DNA of 64,000 nucleotides from an uncultured Lachnospiraceae bacterium (GCA_902776305.1 CACYPS010000029.1:23777-87776); one strand, 5' to 3'; numbered from the stretch's first letter, positions 15,350-23,690 are shown. The notes: a model not told the origin generated them from the sequence alone. A program made the numbers and translations.

Positions 15350-16351
15350 TTACAACTTTGTAGACGCTCTCCTGACCAGTATCCCCTTCGTATATGTCTT
15401 TGCATCCGGAACTGAGCCATGCAGCAGGCCGAGCAGCGAATCAATGTTTATTCTGCATAGGGTCTCGCACATACTGTCAACACTGGTGAGCTCCGGCTCA
15501 CAGCTGATTGCGATCTCAGAATTGTCATAACCGATAATGCTGAGATCCTCCGGAACTGAAATGCCCGTTTCACGGGCATATTTTAATGCACCGGCGGCGA
15601 GGCGGTCATTTGTAGCAAATATACCGTCAACCTCCTTTGGACACGTCATCAGCAGGTCCCGTTTTACGTCCTCGATTCCGGGACGAGCGAAGAAGAAAAG
15701 ATTTTCATCGACCGGCAAACCGGCCGCGTTCAGGGCTTCGATATATCCCTCGCGTTTCAGCCGTGAGCTGTGCGAATCGGTGTTATACAGAAAAAGAATG
15801 TGCTTTCTTCCCTCGCTGATAAGCAGATTTACAGCCTGTTCCACCGCAGCTTTGTCATCGCATAACGCCCCATAGATGTTTTGTCCCTCCACATATCCGT
15901 TGATCAGAAAAACCGGGACATTTTTGGCGGCTTCCCGGATGTAGTCAGTGTTTGGGTCATTATCCCCGTTGAACATGTAGAACGAACCGATGAGAAAGAG
16001 TGCGTCTATTTTCTTATTCAGGATGTTCGTGACGGCAGCTTTGGCATCTTCCGGATTTTTGCCGCTGCATTGAAGAATACAGTCGTAGCCGGATTCCCTC
16101 AGGTTCCTCTCTATAAAAGCTACCCCCTGCGCCATGTATGCGTCAGCGACATCAGGGCAGACTATCCCGATGGTCTTCATGGTGCCGAGACCGAGTCCGC
16201 GCGCGAAGACGTTAGGGGTGTAGTTGTTTTCTTCCATGACTTTGCGGACTTTGGCCTTGGTTTTTTCGCTCACCAGGGGGCTGTCGTTGACGACCCGGGA
16301 TACGGTGGCGATGGATACGCCGGCAAGTTTCGCGATATCGTATATGTTCAT
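15350..16351 (-). CDS. LacI/GalR-family transcriptional regulator
   Basis: 333 aa. N-terminal LacI HTH MNIYDIAKLAGVSIATVSRV with the hinge helix YTPNVFARGL, then a periplasmic-binding-like effector domain (IGIVCPDVADAYMAQG, FLINGYVEGQNIYGALCDDK, GIFATNDRLAAGALK, IIGYDNSEIA). It probably senses a uronate or pectin intermediate. Its own promoter contains TGTAAG-TT-CTTACA, and TGTAAG-CG-CTTACA or a close variant occurs before uxaC and araC, which makes it the best local candidate for that regulon. CcpA-like global control through the same sequence is the alternative. The 3' end is duplicated downstream. Confidence 0.85.
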   Translation of the reverse strand: MNIYDIAKLAGVSIATVSRVVNDSPLVSEKTKAKVRKVMEENNYTPNVFARGLGLGTMKTIGIVCPDVADAYMAQGVAFIERNLRESGYDCILQCSGKNPEDAKAAVTNILNKKIDALFLIGSFYMFNGDNDPNTDYIREAAKNVPVFLINGYVEGQNIYGALCDDKAAVEQAVNLLISEGRKHILFLYNTDSHSSRLKREGYIEALNAAGLPVDENLFFFARPGIEDVKRDLLMTCPKEVDGIFATNDRLAAGALKYARETGISVPEDLSIIGYDNSEIAISCEPELTSVDSMCETLCRINIDSLLGLLHGSVPDAKTYTKGILVRRASTKL

Positions 16352-16372
16352 AGGTAAACCCCCATAACTTCA

Positions 16373-16392
16373 AAATGTAAGTTCTTACATTT
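16373..16392. promoter_or_regulatory. candidate autoregulatory LacI operator
   Basis: AAATGTAAG-TT-CTTACATTT is a perfect 20-bp palindrome 22 bp upstream of the lacI start. Its TGTAAG/CTTACA half-sites match the uxaC site, with TT instead of CG at the centre. No gene in 16352-16621. Confidence 0.65.
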
Positions 16393-16621
16393 CAGTGTAA
16401 ATAAAGAGAGGGGACTTGTCAACTGATGGAAGTAACACGTTGTGAAGAAATATGCTGGAAGGAAAAAGAAGAAAAAGTCCATCGCATCAGATCGTGAAGC
16501 TGCGATATACAGCTGCTGTAAATTTAAGTAGCTGCATCGTTGCAACACTGCCTGTTGCGGCAGACTTTTCTTAATATGACTGCTATTTGTTTAACGTCTC
16601 ACACAGACGGGCCATATCCGG

Positions 16622-17746
16622 TCATTGTTCGCAGAACTGCATGACCTTCTCGATCTCATATTCTGAAATCTCATCAGAAGACAAATGTCTCCTCATCCCT
16701 CTCTCAACATCCACTTCTCTTCCTTCATAGCGGCTTTCGTATTCAGCAAACAGAGCCGTGTCATGTGACTTTTCTTTTCCCCAGTCGTGCCATCCTTCCG
16801 GTTTAATATGCGGACCGATCTTGCATCGTATGAGGACCACTTTCGCATATTCACGCCAGGGTCTGCCAAGATAGCAGGATTCTGCGGGACAATCGCTTGT
16901 GAAAGTGCAATCTGCAAAGACATATCCGTACTTCTGCCCTTCAGGGGTCGAGGCGGCTGTGACGTAGCTGCGAATAGGGGGTATGTTCTGGTTTGGAGTT
17001 CGGTACTCATCCCTCGAAACTAATGTACACTCTTTGAAATAAGCCGTCGCGCTCCCGAAAATGAAATCTATCGAGCCCTCGATTGTACAATTATGGTAGT
17101 ACTGCCGTCCGTTAATTCTCGGAGCATGCTCGAGCGGACCCCTAAATCCTCCCGGCTCGACTTCTTTGGCAGGAAGCGGTCCGGTGAACAGGGTGTCCTG
17201 GAGGCCTTTGAGGTGAACATTTTCAAAACAGAGCCTGTCACCATCAGCGTACAGGGCAATAGCCTGCCCGACAATGTGACCGGGTCCGGCAACATTTTCG
17301 ATAGTCAGGTCGCGCGCAGTGAAATCGTGCGTGTGAACGAAGACGGTCTGCGTTCGGAATGTGCCTCGCTTCAGTCCGTCTTCCAATATTTCATAACCGC
17401 CGAGATTTCCGGTGATAACCGTCTGATCGGCTCCGGCACCGACAAGTGTTATGTAGGGCTCTGTGATGTCAAGATGTTCATGGTAGATGCCGGGGGCGAT
17501 ATGGATTTCAACAGGTTCAATTGCATATATGTCTCCCGACTGACCGTAACATGCCGTCGGACTCATATCATTTTCTGCATGGACGATTGACTCTTTTTTG
17601 TTGCTGGCTACTGACGAATCGCAACATGCCGTCGGGCTGGCTGTGGGAGAGCCGGCGGCATTTGCATTTTCCCTGATCTCTTTAACATGGGAAAGGGCTT
17701 TCCCGATCGTCGGAAAGCCCCCTTCTCCTACTTTTATTGTTTTCAC
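16622..17746 (-). CDS. pectin methylesterase, CE8, cytoplasmic
   Basis: 374 aa right-handed beta-helix enzyme that removes methyl groups from galacturonosyl residues. Hallmarks of CE8 are all visible: GQAIALYADGDR, GLQDTLFTG (catalytic Q and D), GSIDFIFGSATAYF (second catalytic D) and LGRPWREYAKVV (substrate arginine and tryptophan). There is no signal peptide, so it would act on imported oligomers. Residues about 29-73 form an unusual low-complexity insertion between the first beta strands, containing the repeated segment SPTAC (SPTACCDSS and SPTACYGQS). Its start overlaps the kduD stop by 4 bp (ATGA), so the two are translationally coupled. Confidence 0.9.
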   Translation of the reverse strand: MKTIKVGEGGFPTIGKALSHVKEIRENANAAGSPTASPTACCDSSVASNKKESIVHAENDMSPTACYGQSGDIYAIEPVEIHIAPGIYHEHLDITEPYITLVGAGADQTVITGNLGGYEILEDGLKRGTFRTQTVFVHTHDFTARDLTIENVAGPGHIVGQAIALYADGDRLCFENVHLKGLQDTLFTGPLPAKEVEPGGFRGPLEHAPRINGRQYYHNCTIEGSIDFIFGSATAYFKECTLVSRDEYRTPNQNIPPIRSYVTAASTPEGQKYGYVFADCTFTSDCPAESCYLGRPWREYAKVVLIRCKIGPHIKPEGWHDWGKEKSHDTALFAEYESRYEGREVDVERGMRRHLSSDEISEYEIEKVMQFCEQ

Positions 17747-18543
17747 GGCTGTTTACCGATGTAAGCAAGGATACCGCCATCAACATACAGGATGTGTCCG
17801 TTCACGAAATCGGATGCATCTGAAGCGAGGAATACTGCCGGGCCCATAAGGTCTTCCGGATCTCCCCAGCGAGCAGCCGGTGTCTTTGCGATGATGAAGC
17901 TGTCAAACGGATGTCTGGATCCGTCTGCCTGTCTCTCACGAAGCGGTGCTGTCTGCGGTGTAGCGATGTAGCCGGGTCCGATGCCGTTGCACTGGATGTT
18001 GTATTCGCCGTACTCGGAAGCGATGTTCTTGGTGAGCATCTTGAGACCGCCCTTTGCAGCTGCGTATGCGGAAACTGTCTCACGGCCGAGCTCGCTCATC
18101 ATGGAGCAGATGTTGATGATCTTGCCTTTCTTCTTCTCCATCATGTCCGGAAGGACTGCCTTGGAGACGATGAACGCTGCATTGAGGTCGATATCAACGA
18201 CCTGGCGGAATTCATCAACTGTCATCTCATGCATCGGAATTCTCTTGATGATACCTGCGTTGTTTACAAGGATGTCAACGGAGCCAAGCTCTTCTTTGAT
18301 CTTTGCGACCATGGCTGCAACTTCGTCTTCTTTTGTGACGTCGCAGATGTAGCCGTGAGCCTCGATGCCCTTTGCGGCATAATCAGCCAGCGCGGCATCC
18401 ATGTGGTGCTGTGAGCGGCAGTTGAAAGCGATCTTTGCGCCTGCTGCTGCGAGTGCTTCTGCGATGGCGAAACCGATGCCATAAGCTGCGCCGGTGACGA
18501 GGGCTACGCGACCTTCAAGTGAAAATGCTTTTTCGATATTCAT
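17743..18543 (-). CDS. kduD: 2-dehydro-3-deoxy-D-gluconate 5-dehydrogenase
   Basis: 266-aa classical short-chain dehydrogenase, GGAGAA upstream. The TGAAYGIGFAIAEALA nucleotide site, NNAGI, and the catalytic YAAAK (SAYAAAKGG) are intact, as is the QCNGIGPGYIATPQT block characteristic of KduD. It reduces 2,5-diketo-3-deoxygluconate (DKII) to KDG with NADH. It lies in a minus-strand run kduI, RpiB-like isomerase, kduD, CE8; a 5-unit repeat array separates it from the isomerase gene. The DhuD-type SDR of hyaluronate pathways is a functional equivalent and cannot be excluded by sequence alone. Confidence 0.9.
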   Translation of the reverse strand: MNIEKAFSLEGRVALVTGAAYGIGFAIAEALAAAGAKIAFNCRSQHHMDAALADYAAKGIEAHGYICDVTKEDEVAAMVAKIKEELGSVDILVNNAGIIKRIPMHEMTVDEFRQVVDIDLNAAFIVSKAVLPDMMEKKKGKIINICSMMSELGRETVSAYAAAKGGLKMLTKNIASEYGEYNIQCNGIGPGYIATPQTAPLRERQADGSRHPFDSFIIAKTPAARWGDPEDLMGPAVFLASDASDFVNGHILYVDGGILAYIGKQP

Positions 18544-18581
18544 GGTGTTTCTCCTTATTTGTGCGTGTGGTTATGTGTGAA

Positions 18582-18914
18582 TTACGGAAGTATTGATTAA
18601 TTTTGCTTCTGCTTCCGTAAATATTTGGTCTATCTCATGGGGATTCGACGCGGTTTACGGAAGTTTTCACTTGATTTGCTTCTACTTCCGTAATCTTGCG
18701 GCTTATTCCTATGGATGCTGAGCTTGCTTTACGGAAGTACTGGCTTGTTTGGCTTCCACTTCCGTAATCTTGCGGCTTATTCCTATGGATGCTGGGCTTG
18801 CTTTACGGAAGTACTGACTTGTTTGGCTTCTACTTCCGTAATCTTGCTCTTTATCCCGAGGGATGCCGGCTCAATTTACGGAAGTACTGGCTTGTTTGGC
18901 TTCTACTTCCGTAA
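18582..18914. repeat. 73-bp inverted-repeat array (array 5)
   Basis: Five units of TTACGGAAGT(A)...CTTCYRCTTCCGTAA (first two left arms at 18582 and 18655), with TCTTGCGGCTTATTCCTATG linkers in the middle units. CGGAAG/CTTCCG variant. Several right arms read CTTCTACTTCCGTAA, the same sequence that the IS110 element used as target in array 6. Sits inside the presumed kduI-kduD operon. Confidence 0.9.
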
Positions 18915-18945
18915 TCTTGCGACTTATCTCTTAAAAACTCTCTCT

Positions 18946-19578
18946 TTACAGAGCCTTCAGATACTCAGCAATCTCCGGAACCTGGCAATTCGGATAGAAC
19001 AGCTCTGCGAACTTCTCGCCGGAAATCGTCTCTTTCAGGAAGTCCTGATCAATCTCTTTTAGGATCGTAAGCATATCTTTGTGTGTGATTGCCTTTACAG
19101 AATCAAGAATCTTCTTGTTAGCCTGCTCCGGAACCACTCTTTCAGGCGGATAGCCGCCACCAAACTCTGTGCCGAGAAGCTTCTCGAACATCCATGTGAG
19201 GGTGAGCTCGCCACCCCAGCCGAATTTCTTGGCAAACGGAAGCGCAATCGCATTTCCATCATTTATGCGGGCGAACATGTATGCATCTTCAATATCCTCG
19301 ATATGACCGCAGAGTACGTTCGGATAAATGTTGCTTGCGAGCATTGCGCCTTCGCCTGTGCCGCAGCCGGTCACTACGAAGTCAACTGCCTTCGCATTGA
19401 GAAGAATGGCTGCGAGAAGTCCGGCTTTGACATAAGTGAGCTGGCATGCATCGTCAGCTGCGTACATGCCGTAGTTGAATACTTCATGTCCAAACGGCTC
19501 CGCTGCGGTGCGGAGGCAGCTCTCGATCATGGAGTTCTTTGCTGCCTGAGAGTTTTCATTGATAAGTGCTATCTTCAT
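18946..19578 (-). CDS. RpiB/LacAB-family isomerase, probable DhuI-type
   Basis: 210 aa from the ATG at 19578, set by GGAGG; the longer frame to 19608 has no such site. It has the RpiB-fold motifs: MKIALINENSQAAKN, FNYG near the substrate site, and VTGCGTGEGAMLASN (the catalytic cysteine/anion-hole loop). It is longer than ordinary RpiB (about 150 aa), carrying an extra C-terminal segment. RpiB-family DhuI in streptococci is known to isomerise 4-deoxy-L-threo-5-hexosulose-uronate, the same reaction as KduI. Here it directly follows kduI, so the same or a downstream isomerisation in the unsaturated uronate path is likely. Confidence 0.8.
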   Translation of the reverse strand: MKIALINENSQAAKNSMIESCLRTAAEPFGHEVFNYGMYAADDACQLTYVKAGLLAAILLNAKAVDFVVTGCGTGEGAMLASNIYPNVLCGHIEDIEDAYMFARINDGNAIALPFAKKFGWGGELTLTWMFEKLLGTEFGGGYPPERVVPEQANKKILDSVKAITHKDMLTILKEIDQDFLKETISGEKFAELFYPNCQVPEIAEYLKAL

Positions 19579-19630
19579 ATTTTCCTCCTTTGTTGCAAGG
19601 TCTGACACGTATTTTGTAGATAGGATTTAA

Positions 19631-20473
19631 TTATCTGAGCTCCGTCGTCGGGATGTTGTCCATGTCGTCAAATGCCTGGTTCTCTCCACCCATCGCCCAA
19701 ATAAATGTATAGTTGCTTGTACCTGCACCGGAATGGATACTCCAGGACGGACTTATGACTGCTTCCTCGTTCTGCATAACGATATGTCTTGTCTCGTTTC
19801 CTTCGCCCATCATATGGAATACAACGTTGTTTTCCGGAACTTCGAAGTACATGTAGATTTCCATACGGCGCTCATGTGTATGTGCCGGCATTGTGTTCCA
19901 GACACTGCCCGGCTCGAGAACTGTCATACCCATAGAAAGCTGGCATGTTTTGAGAACGTCCGGATGGATGAACTGATTGATCGTACGCTTGTTGGATGTC
20001 TCCATAGCACCTACCGGGCGCTTGTTTGCCTTCTCGATCGGAATGAAGGTTGTCTTGTAAGCGCAGTGTGCAGGAGCGCTGACCATGTAGAACTTGGCCG
20101 GCTTCTCCGGATCAACACTCTTGAATGTAACTTTCTTTGTTCCCTGAGTGATGTAGAGGCAGTCCTTGTAGTTCATGTTGAAAGTATCGTCGTCAGCTGT
20201 GATGCAGCCTGCTCCGCCGATGTTGAAGATGCCGATCTCGCGGCGCTCAAGGATATAGTCGGTGCCGAAGTTGTGCCATACGTCGATGCCCTTTTCGAGG
20301 GGAACTTCCTCGTTGACCGGCATGCATCCGAATGTGACCATACGGTCAACATGGGAGTATACGCATACGACTTCGTCCGGGCGGTAAAGATTCGTGATGA
20401 GGAATTCATCGCGCATCTCCTGTGTGGTGTATCTCTTGAAATCTCTCTGATTTACCGAGTATCTGATGTCCAT
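19631..20473 (-). CDS. kduI: 5-keto-4-deoxyuronate isomerase
   Basis: 280 aa, the family length; GAAAGGA upstream. Cupin-fold Zn enzyme converting 5-keto-4-deoxyuronate to 2,5-diketo-3-deoxygluconate. The zinc-site block HTHERRMEIYMYFEVPENN and the terminal SIHSGAGTSNYTFIWAMGGEN are strongly conserved, as is YSVNQRDFKRYTTQEMR at the start. It is the first gene of the minus-strand kduI-isomerase-kduD-CE8 run. Its upstream region is an 8-unit repeat array whose distal unit has been split by an IS110 element; promoter elements must lie in or between repeats. Confidence 0.95.
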   Translation of the reverse strand: MDIRYSVNQRDFKRYTTQEMRDEFLITNLYRPDEVVCVYSHVDRMVTFGCMPVNEEVPLEKGIDVWHNFGTDYILERREIGIFNIGGAGCITADDDTFNMNYKDCLYITQGTKKVTFKSVDPEKPAKFYMVSAPAHCAYKTTFIPIEKANKRPVGAMETSNKRTINQFIHPDVLKTCQLSMGMTVLEPGSVWNTMPAHTHERRMEIYMYFEVPENNVVFHMMGEGNETRHIVMQNEEAVISPSWSIHSGAGTSNYTFIWAMGGENQAFDDMDNIPTTELR

Positions 20474-20522
20474 GGTGTGTCCTTTCTTATATGTAGATGT
20501 GTTTCTTTATTTGGTCTTTGAA

Positions 20523-21068
20523 TTACCGAAGTAGACGGTTTTCTCCCTTTTACTTCCGTAAATTCTTCTCTGGTTTCAATGCTCGTGCAGCCAATTTACC
20601 GAAGTAGACGCCATTCTCGCTTTTACTTCCGTAAATTCTTAGCTGGTTTCACAGACTCGAGCCGCCAACTTACCGAAGTAAACGGCATTCTCGCTCTTAC
20701 TTCCGTAAATTCTTAGCTGATTTCACAGACTCGAACCTGCAATTTACCGAAGTAAACGTAATTCTCGCTTCTACTTCCGTAAATTCTTCTATGCTTTCAA
20801 TGCTCGAGCCGTCAATTTACCGAAGTAGACGGCATTCTCGCTTTTACTTCCGTAAAGCCATCTTAGTTTCACCAGCTCGAGCCGTCAATTTACCGAAGTA
20901 GACGGCATTCTCGCTTTTACTTCCGTAAATTCTTCTCTGATTTCACTGACTCGAGCCTTCAATTTACCGAAGTAAACGGCATTCTCGCTTCTACTTCCGT
21001 AATCGCTTCTTAGTTTCACCAGCCCGAGCCGACAATTTACCGAAGTAAACGGCATTCTCGCTTCTACT
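20523..21068. repeat. 73-bp inverted-repeat array, hybrid arms, split by IS110 (array 6)
   Basis: Eight units with left arm TTACCGAAGTA and right arm TACTTCCGTAA, so each stem carries one C-C mismatch, unlike all other arrays. The loop is AGACGGCATTCTCGCTT-like; linkers contain TTTCAC...CTCGAGCC. The last unit stops at CTTCTACT (21068); its missing TCCGTAA is found at 22674-22680 on the far side of the insertion sequence. Confidence 0.95.
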
Positions 21069-21100
21069 CCTATTATATAGTTGTGGTGGTTAGATACCTC

Positions 21101-21300
21101 TCAGCCAGAAAGGACTAACCGTTCCATTGCTAAAGCTGTTAGAATAGGTGGGCATCGGTATGACACTCCTCTACTTGGACCTGTAAGCGTCCGTACGGAA
21201 GCCAGTCAGCCAGCCCTCCATTCGCAGCCGTTCGGTTTACGCAGGTTGGACTGCCTTGTGTATGTCCGCATGATACCCAGGAGATTGAATAAGCAATGGA
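21101..21300 (+). ncRNA. putative IS110 bridge RNA with target and donor loops
   Basis: Target loop: TCTACTT (21170-21176) equals the left target plus core, and TACGGAAG (21194-21201) is the exact reverse complement of core plus right target CTTCCGTA. The loop is closed by TGAC (21161-21164) pairing with GTCA (21205-21208). Donor loop: GCAGGTT (21241-21247) matches the right end GCAGG-CT, allowing a G-U pair at the core. AGGAG (21279-21283) is the reverse complement of core plus left end CTCCT. An inner stem GGAC/GTCC (21248-21251, 21264-21267) lies between. Layout and guide polarity follow the IS621 bridge-RNA model. RNA ends are estimates. Confidence 0.75.
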
Positions 21301-21344
21301 TAGCCGCTGGTACCATGCAATTCATTATTCTTGGGGGTACGAAC

Positions 21345-22562
21345 ATGTATAACGCAGTTGGTATTGATGTTTCAAAGGGTAAGAGCACCGTAGCGGTCCT
21401 GCAGCCGGGAGGCATTGTTGTTAAGAAACCCTATGACGTCTCACACACTGCCAGTGACCTGAAAGACCTTACTGATTACATCCGGTCCCTGGATGGGGAG
21501 ACGAAAGTAGTGATGGAATCTACCGGCAGATACCATGAACCGATACTCCACACACTGTCCGGTGCCGGGCTCTTTGTCAGTGCAGTAAACCCGCACCTGA
21601 TCAAGAACTATGGCAATAATACCCTCCGCAATAATAAATCCGATCCTATCGATTCCAGGAAGATTGCCCGGTATACGCTTGACAACTGGACAGAATTACG
21701 TGAATATTCCAGTATGGATACTACACGCGAACAACTCAAGACCCTGAATACACAGATGTCCTTCTTTACCAATCAGAAGGTCGCTGCCAAATCCAACCTG
21801 ATCTCGCTCCTGGATATGACTTATCCGGGCGTTAATGATCTCTTTGACTCCCCGACACGGGATGATGGGAGCGAGAAATGGGTCGATTATGCGGCTTCTT
21901 TCTGGCATGTGGACTGCGTCCGGAAGATCAGCCTGAATGCCTTTACAGAACGTTACCGCGCTTTCTGCAAGCGGCACGGCTACTGCTTCCAGCCTTCAAA
22001 GCCGGAGGAGCTTTACAATGCTTCAAAAGAGCTTGTCCCAGTATTTCCGAAAGAAAAGGAGTACAAGGAGATGATCCTGATGTGCATCAAGCAGCTCAAT
22101 GTCATCTCCGCCAATGTGGAGCGCACCCGCCAAAAAATGAATCAGCTTGCTTCCACCTTGCCGGAATACAGTACTGTCATGGGCATGTGTGGTGTTGGAC
22201 CTACCTTCGGGCCCCAGCTGATTGCTGAGATCGGAGATGTTTCCCGGTTCACTCATCGGGAAGCCCTCACAGCCTTTGCAGGTGTGGATCCTGGCGTGAA
22301 TGAGTCGGGCAAGTTCAAGAGCAAAAGCAATAAGGCTTCTAAATGCGGATCTGCCCGCCTCAGGAAAACACTGTTCCTCATTATGTCGTGTCTTCTCCAG
22401 ACGCAGCCTATTGACGATCCCGTCTATTGTTTTCTGGACAAGAAGCGCTCCGAGGGGAAGCCCTATCATGTCTACATGACTGCCGGTTCCAATAAGTTCC
22501 TTCGCATCTACTATGGCAAGGTCAAAGAATGTCTTCGGGCTCAGGCAGAAGCGGATAACTAA
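21345..22562 (+). CDS. IS110-family transposase (DEDD recombinase)
   Basis: 405 aa from the ATG at 21345 (GGGGG 8 bp upstream); the longer open frame back to 21081 runs through the bridge RNA and is rejected. The N-terminal RuvC-like DEDD domain has GIDVSKGKSTVAV (D), VMESTGRYHEP (E) and NNKSDPIDSRKIARY (DxxD). The C-terminal Transposase_20 domain has MCGVGPTFGPQLIAEIGDVS, then HREALTAFAGVDPGVNESGK, and the catalytic-serine region ASKCGSARLRKTL. It looks intact and may be active. It would recombine the circular element into sites specified by the bridge RNA. Confidence 0.95.
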   Translation: MYNAVGIDVSKGKSTVAVLQPGGIVVKKPYDVSHTASDLKDLTDYIRSLDGETKVVMESTGRYHEPILHTLSGAGLFVSAVNPHLIKNYGNNTLRNNKSDPIDSRKIARYTLDNWTELREYSSMDTTREQLKTLNTQMSFFTNQKVAAKSNLISLLDMTYPGVNDLFDSPTRDDGSEKWVDYAASFWHVDCVRKISLNAFTERYRAFCKRHGYCFQPSKPEELYNASKELVPVFPKEKEYKEMILMCIKQLNVISANVERTRQKMNQLASTLPEYSTVMGMCGVGPTFGPQLIAEIGDVSRFTHREALTAFAGVDPGVNESGKFKSKSNKASKCGSARLRKTLFLIMSCLLQTQPIDDPVYCFLDKKRSEGKPYHVYMTAGSNKFLRIYYGKVKECLRAQAEADN

Positions 22563-22696
22563 GCATTGTGGATAACTTCTCAGGCAAGCCATCTGCATGG
22601 TGGCTTTATTGTTGTATCCAAAATCAGTTTCATAAATTTTGTTAGATTTCTATTGACTTTTTATTAGCAGGCTTCCGTAATTTGCTCCTCCAGAGT

Positions 22697-22760
22697 CAGG
22701 CGACCATGCTTGCATGGTCATCTGACCCGCCAATCAAAGTTTGAAAGTTTACTTTCAAAC
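22697..22760. terminator. hairpins downstream of the YesL-like gene
   Basis: GACCATGC-TT-GCATGGTC (22702-22719) nested in GTCAG...CTGAC, then GTTTGAAAG-TTTA-CTTTCAAAC (22739-22760). They lie between the IS and the minus-strand gene ending at 22777; termination of that gene is plausible. Confidence 0.5.
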
Positions 22761-22776
22761 TTTCATCCGAAAAAGC

Positions 22777-23409
22777 TCACTCGTCCCACTCCGGCTCCTC
22801 TTTCGGAATATAATGTTGAAATACATTCAACTGGTATAGCGCAAATATATAAGCTATCGCCCCCGCCCCGAAAAACAGGGTGGCGTAAGCGGCAAGGTTA
22901 ATAGTAAACAGGTCGAGGTAAAGCACCAATCCCAGGATAATCAGCATCTGTATAGTCGTCTTCCAATGCTTGATTGCCATAACGATCGCGTAATGAATCG
23001 TCTGCGGGACAGAGTGGATGAACTTCGCCTGAATCGCAAATACATACACAAGCGATGCAAAATACGGTATTAGCAGCGCGACCGTCAGAATCCACATGAA
23101 CTTGACGCTGGAGCTGTCCATCTGGTTCCAGAAGATAAGGTTTCCGGCGAGGAGCGCCCCGATGACCGCATAAATCAGCCAAATCAGTGTAGCCTGCAGG
23201 AAATTCTCCTTGAAGGACTTGAAGAAATTGCTCAAAATATGTCCCTCATCTTTATGCAGCTTCATGCAGCTGTAAATGAGTGCTGTTGTAGATGCCCCGA
23301 TCGTAACGACCGGAAGGCAGCACAGAAGCCAGATGAGATCGAGAACCCAGATCTGTCCGAGCTTCGCTATACTTCTCCATACTACATTGTCTACACTAAA
23401 GAATTTCAT
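22777..23409 (-). CDS. yesL: DUF624/YesL-family membrane protein
   Basis: 210 aa with about five hydrophobic segments (near residues 20-45, 70-95, 105-130, 145-165, 170-195). The N-terminus MKFFSVDNVVWRSIAKLGQI, then LDLIWLLCCLPVVTIGASTTA is characteristic of the DUF624/YesL family. In Bacillus, yesL sits in the rhamnogalacturonan cluster beside an ABC importer; here it is downstream of GH28 and an ABC importer in the same orientation. Its precise role (transport accessory, sensing) is unknown. Confidence 0.8.
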   Translation of the reverse strand: MKFFSVDNVVWRSIAKLGQIWVLDLIWLLCCLPVVTIGASTTALIYSCMKLHKDEGHILSNFFKSFKENFLQATLIWLIYAVIGALLAGNLIFWNQMDSSSVKFMWILTVALLIPYFASLVYVFAIQAKFIHSVPQTIHYAIVMAIKHWKTTIQMLIILGLVLYLDLFTINLAAYATLFFGAGAIAYIFALYQLNVFQHYIPKEEPEWDE

Positions 23410-23444
23410 TGTCTTACCTCACCTGAAAACTCTGCCAGCGACAA

Positions 23445-23690
23445 CATACATCGCTTCTGACTTAAGCTCTATCGTCAACCAACATACATCACTTCTGACT
23501 TAAGCTCTATCGTCAACCAACATATATCGCTTCTGACTTAAGTTCTGCCATCAACCAACATACATCACTTTCTGACTTAAACTCTGCCGTCAACCAACAT
23601 ACATCACTTTCTGACTTAAGCTCTGCCGTCAACCGACATACATCGCTTCTGACTTAAGTTATGCCGTCAACCGACTCGCATCGCTTTCTC
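23445..23690. repeat. 38-39-bp direct repeat array
   Basis: Six full copies plus partials of CTTCTGACTTAAGCTCTRYC, then GTCAACCAACATACATCA. CTTAAG starts fall at 23461, 23499, 23537, 23576, 23615 and 23653. The array fills the gap between the GH28 stop and the YesL-like start. No inverted-repeat pairing like the 73-bp arrays. Confidence 0.85.

Larger units (their letters stand above)
21069..22671 (+). mobile_element. IS110-family insertion sequence, 1.6 kb
   Basis: The boundaries can be read because the element splits a repeat unit. The left flank ends CTTCTA-CT, the right flank resumes CT-TCCGTAA, and rejoining them restores CTTCTACTTCCGTAA as in neighbouring units. There are no terminal inverted repeats and no target duplication beyond the core dinucleotide CT, as expected for IS110. 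Content: 276-nt 5' non-coding region (bridge RNA), transposase, and a 109-nt 3' end with an AAGCCA/TGGCTT hairpin (22586-22606) followed by a short T-rich stretch. Confidence 0.9.

Noticed and set aside
21081-21344. 88-residue N-terminal extension of the transposase
   Set aside because: The homology to IS110 transposases begins at MYNAVGIDVSK with its own GGGGG site, and the extension runs through the bridge RNA.
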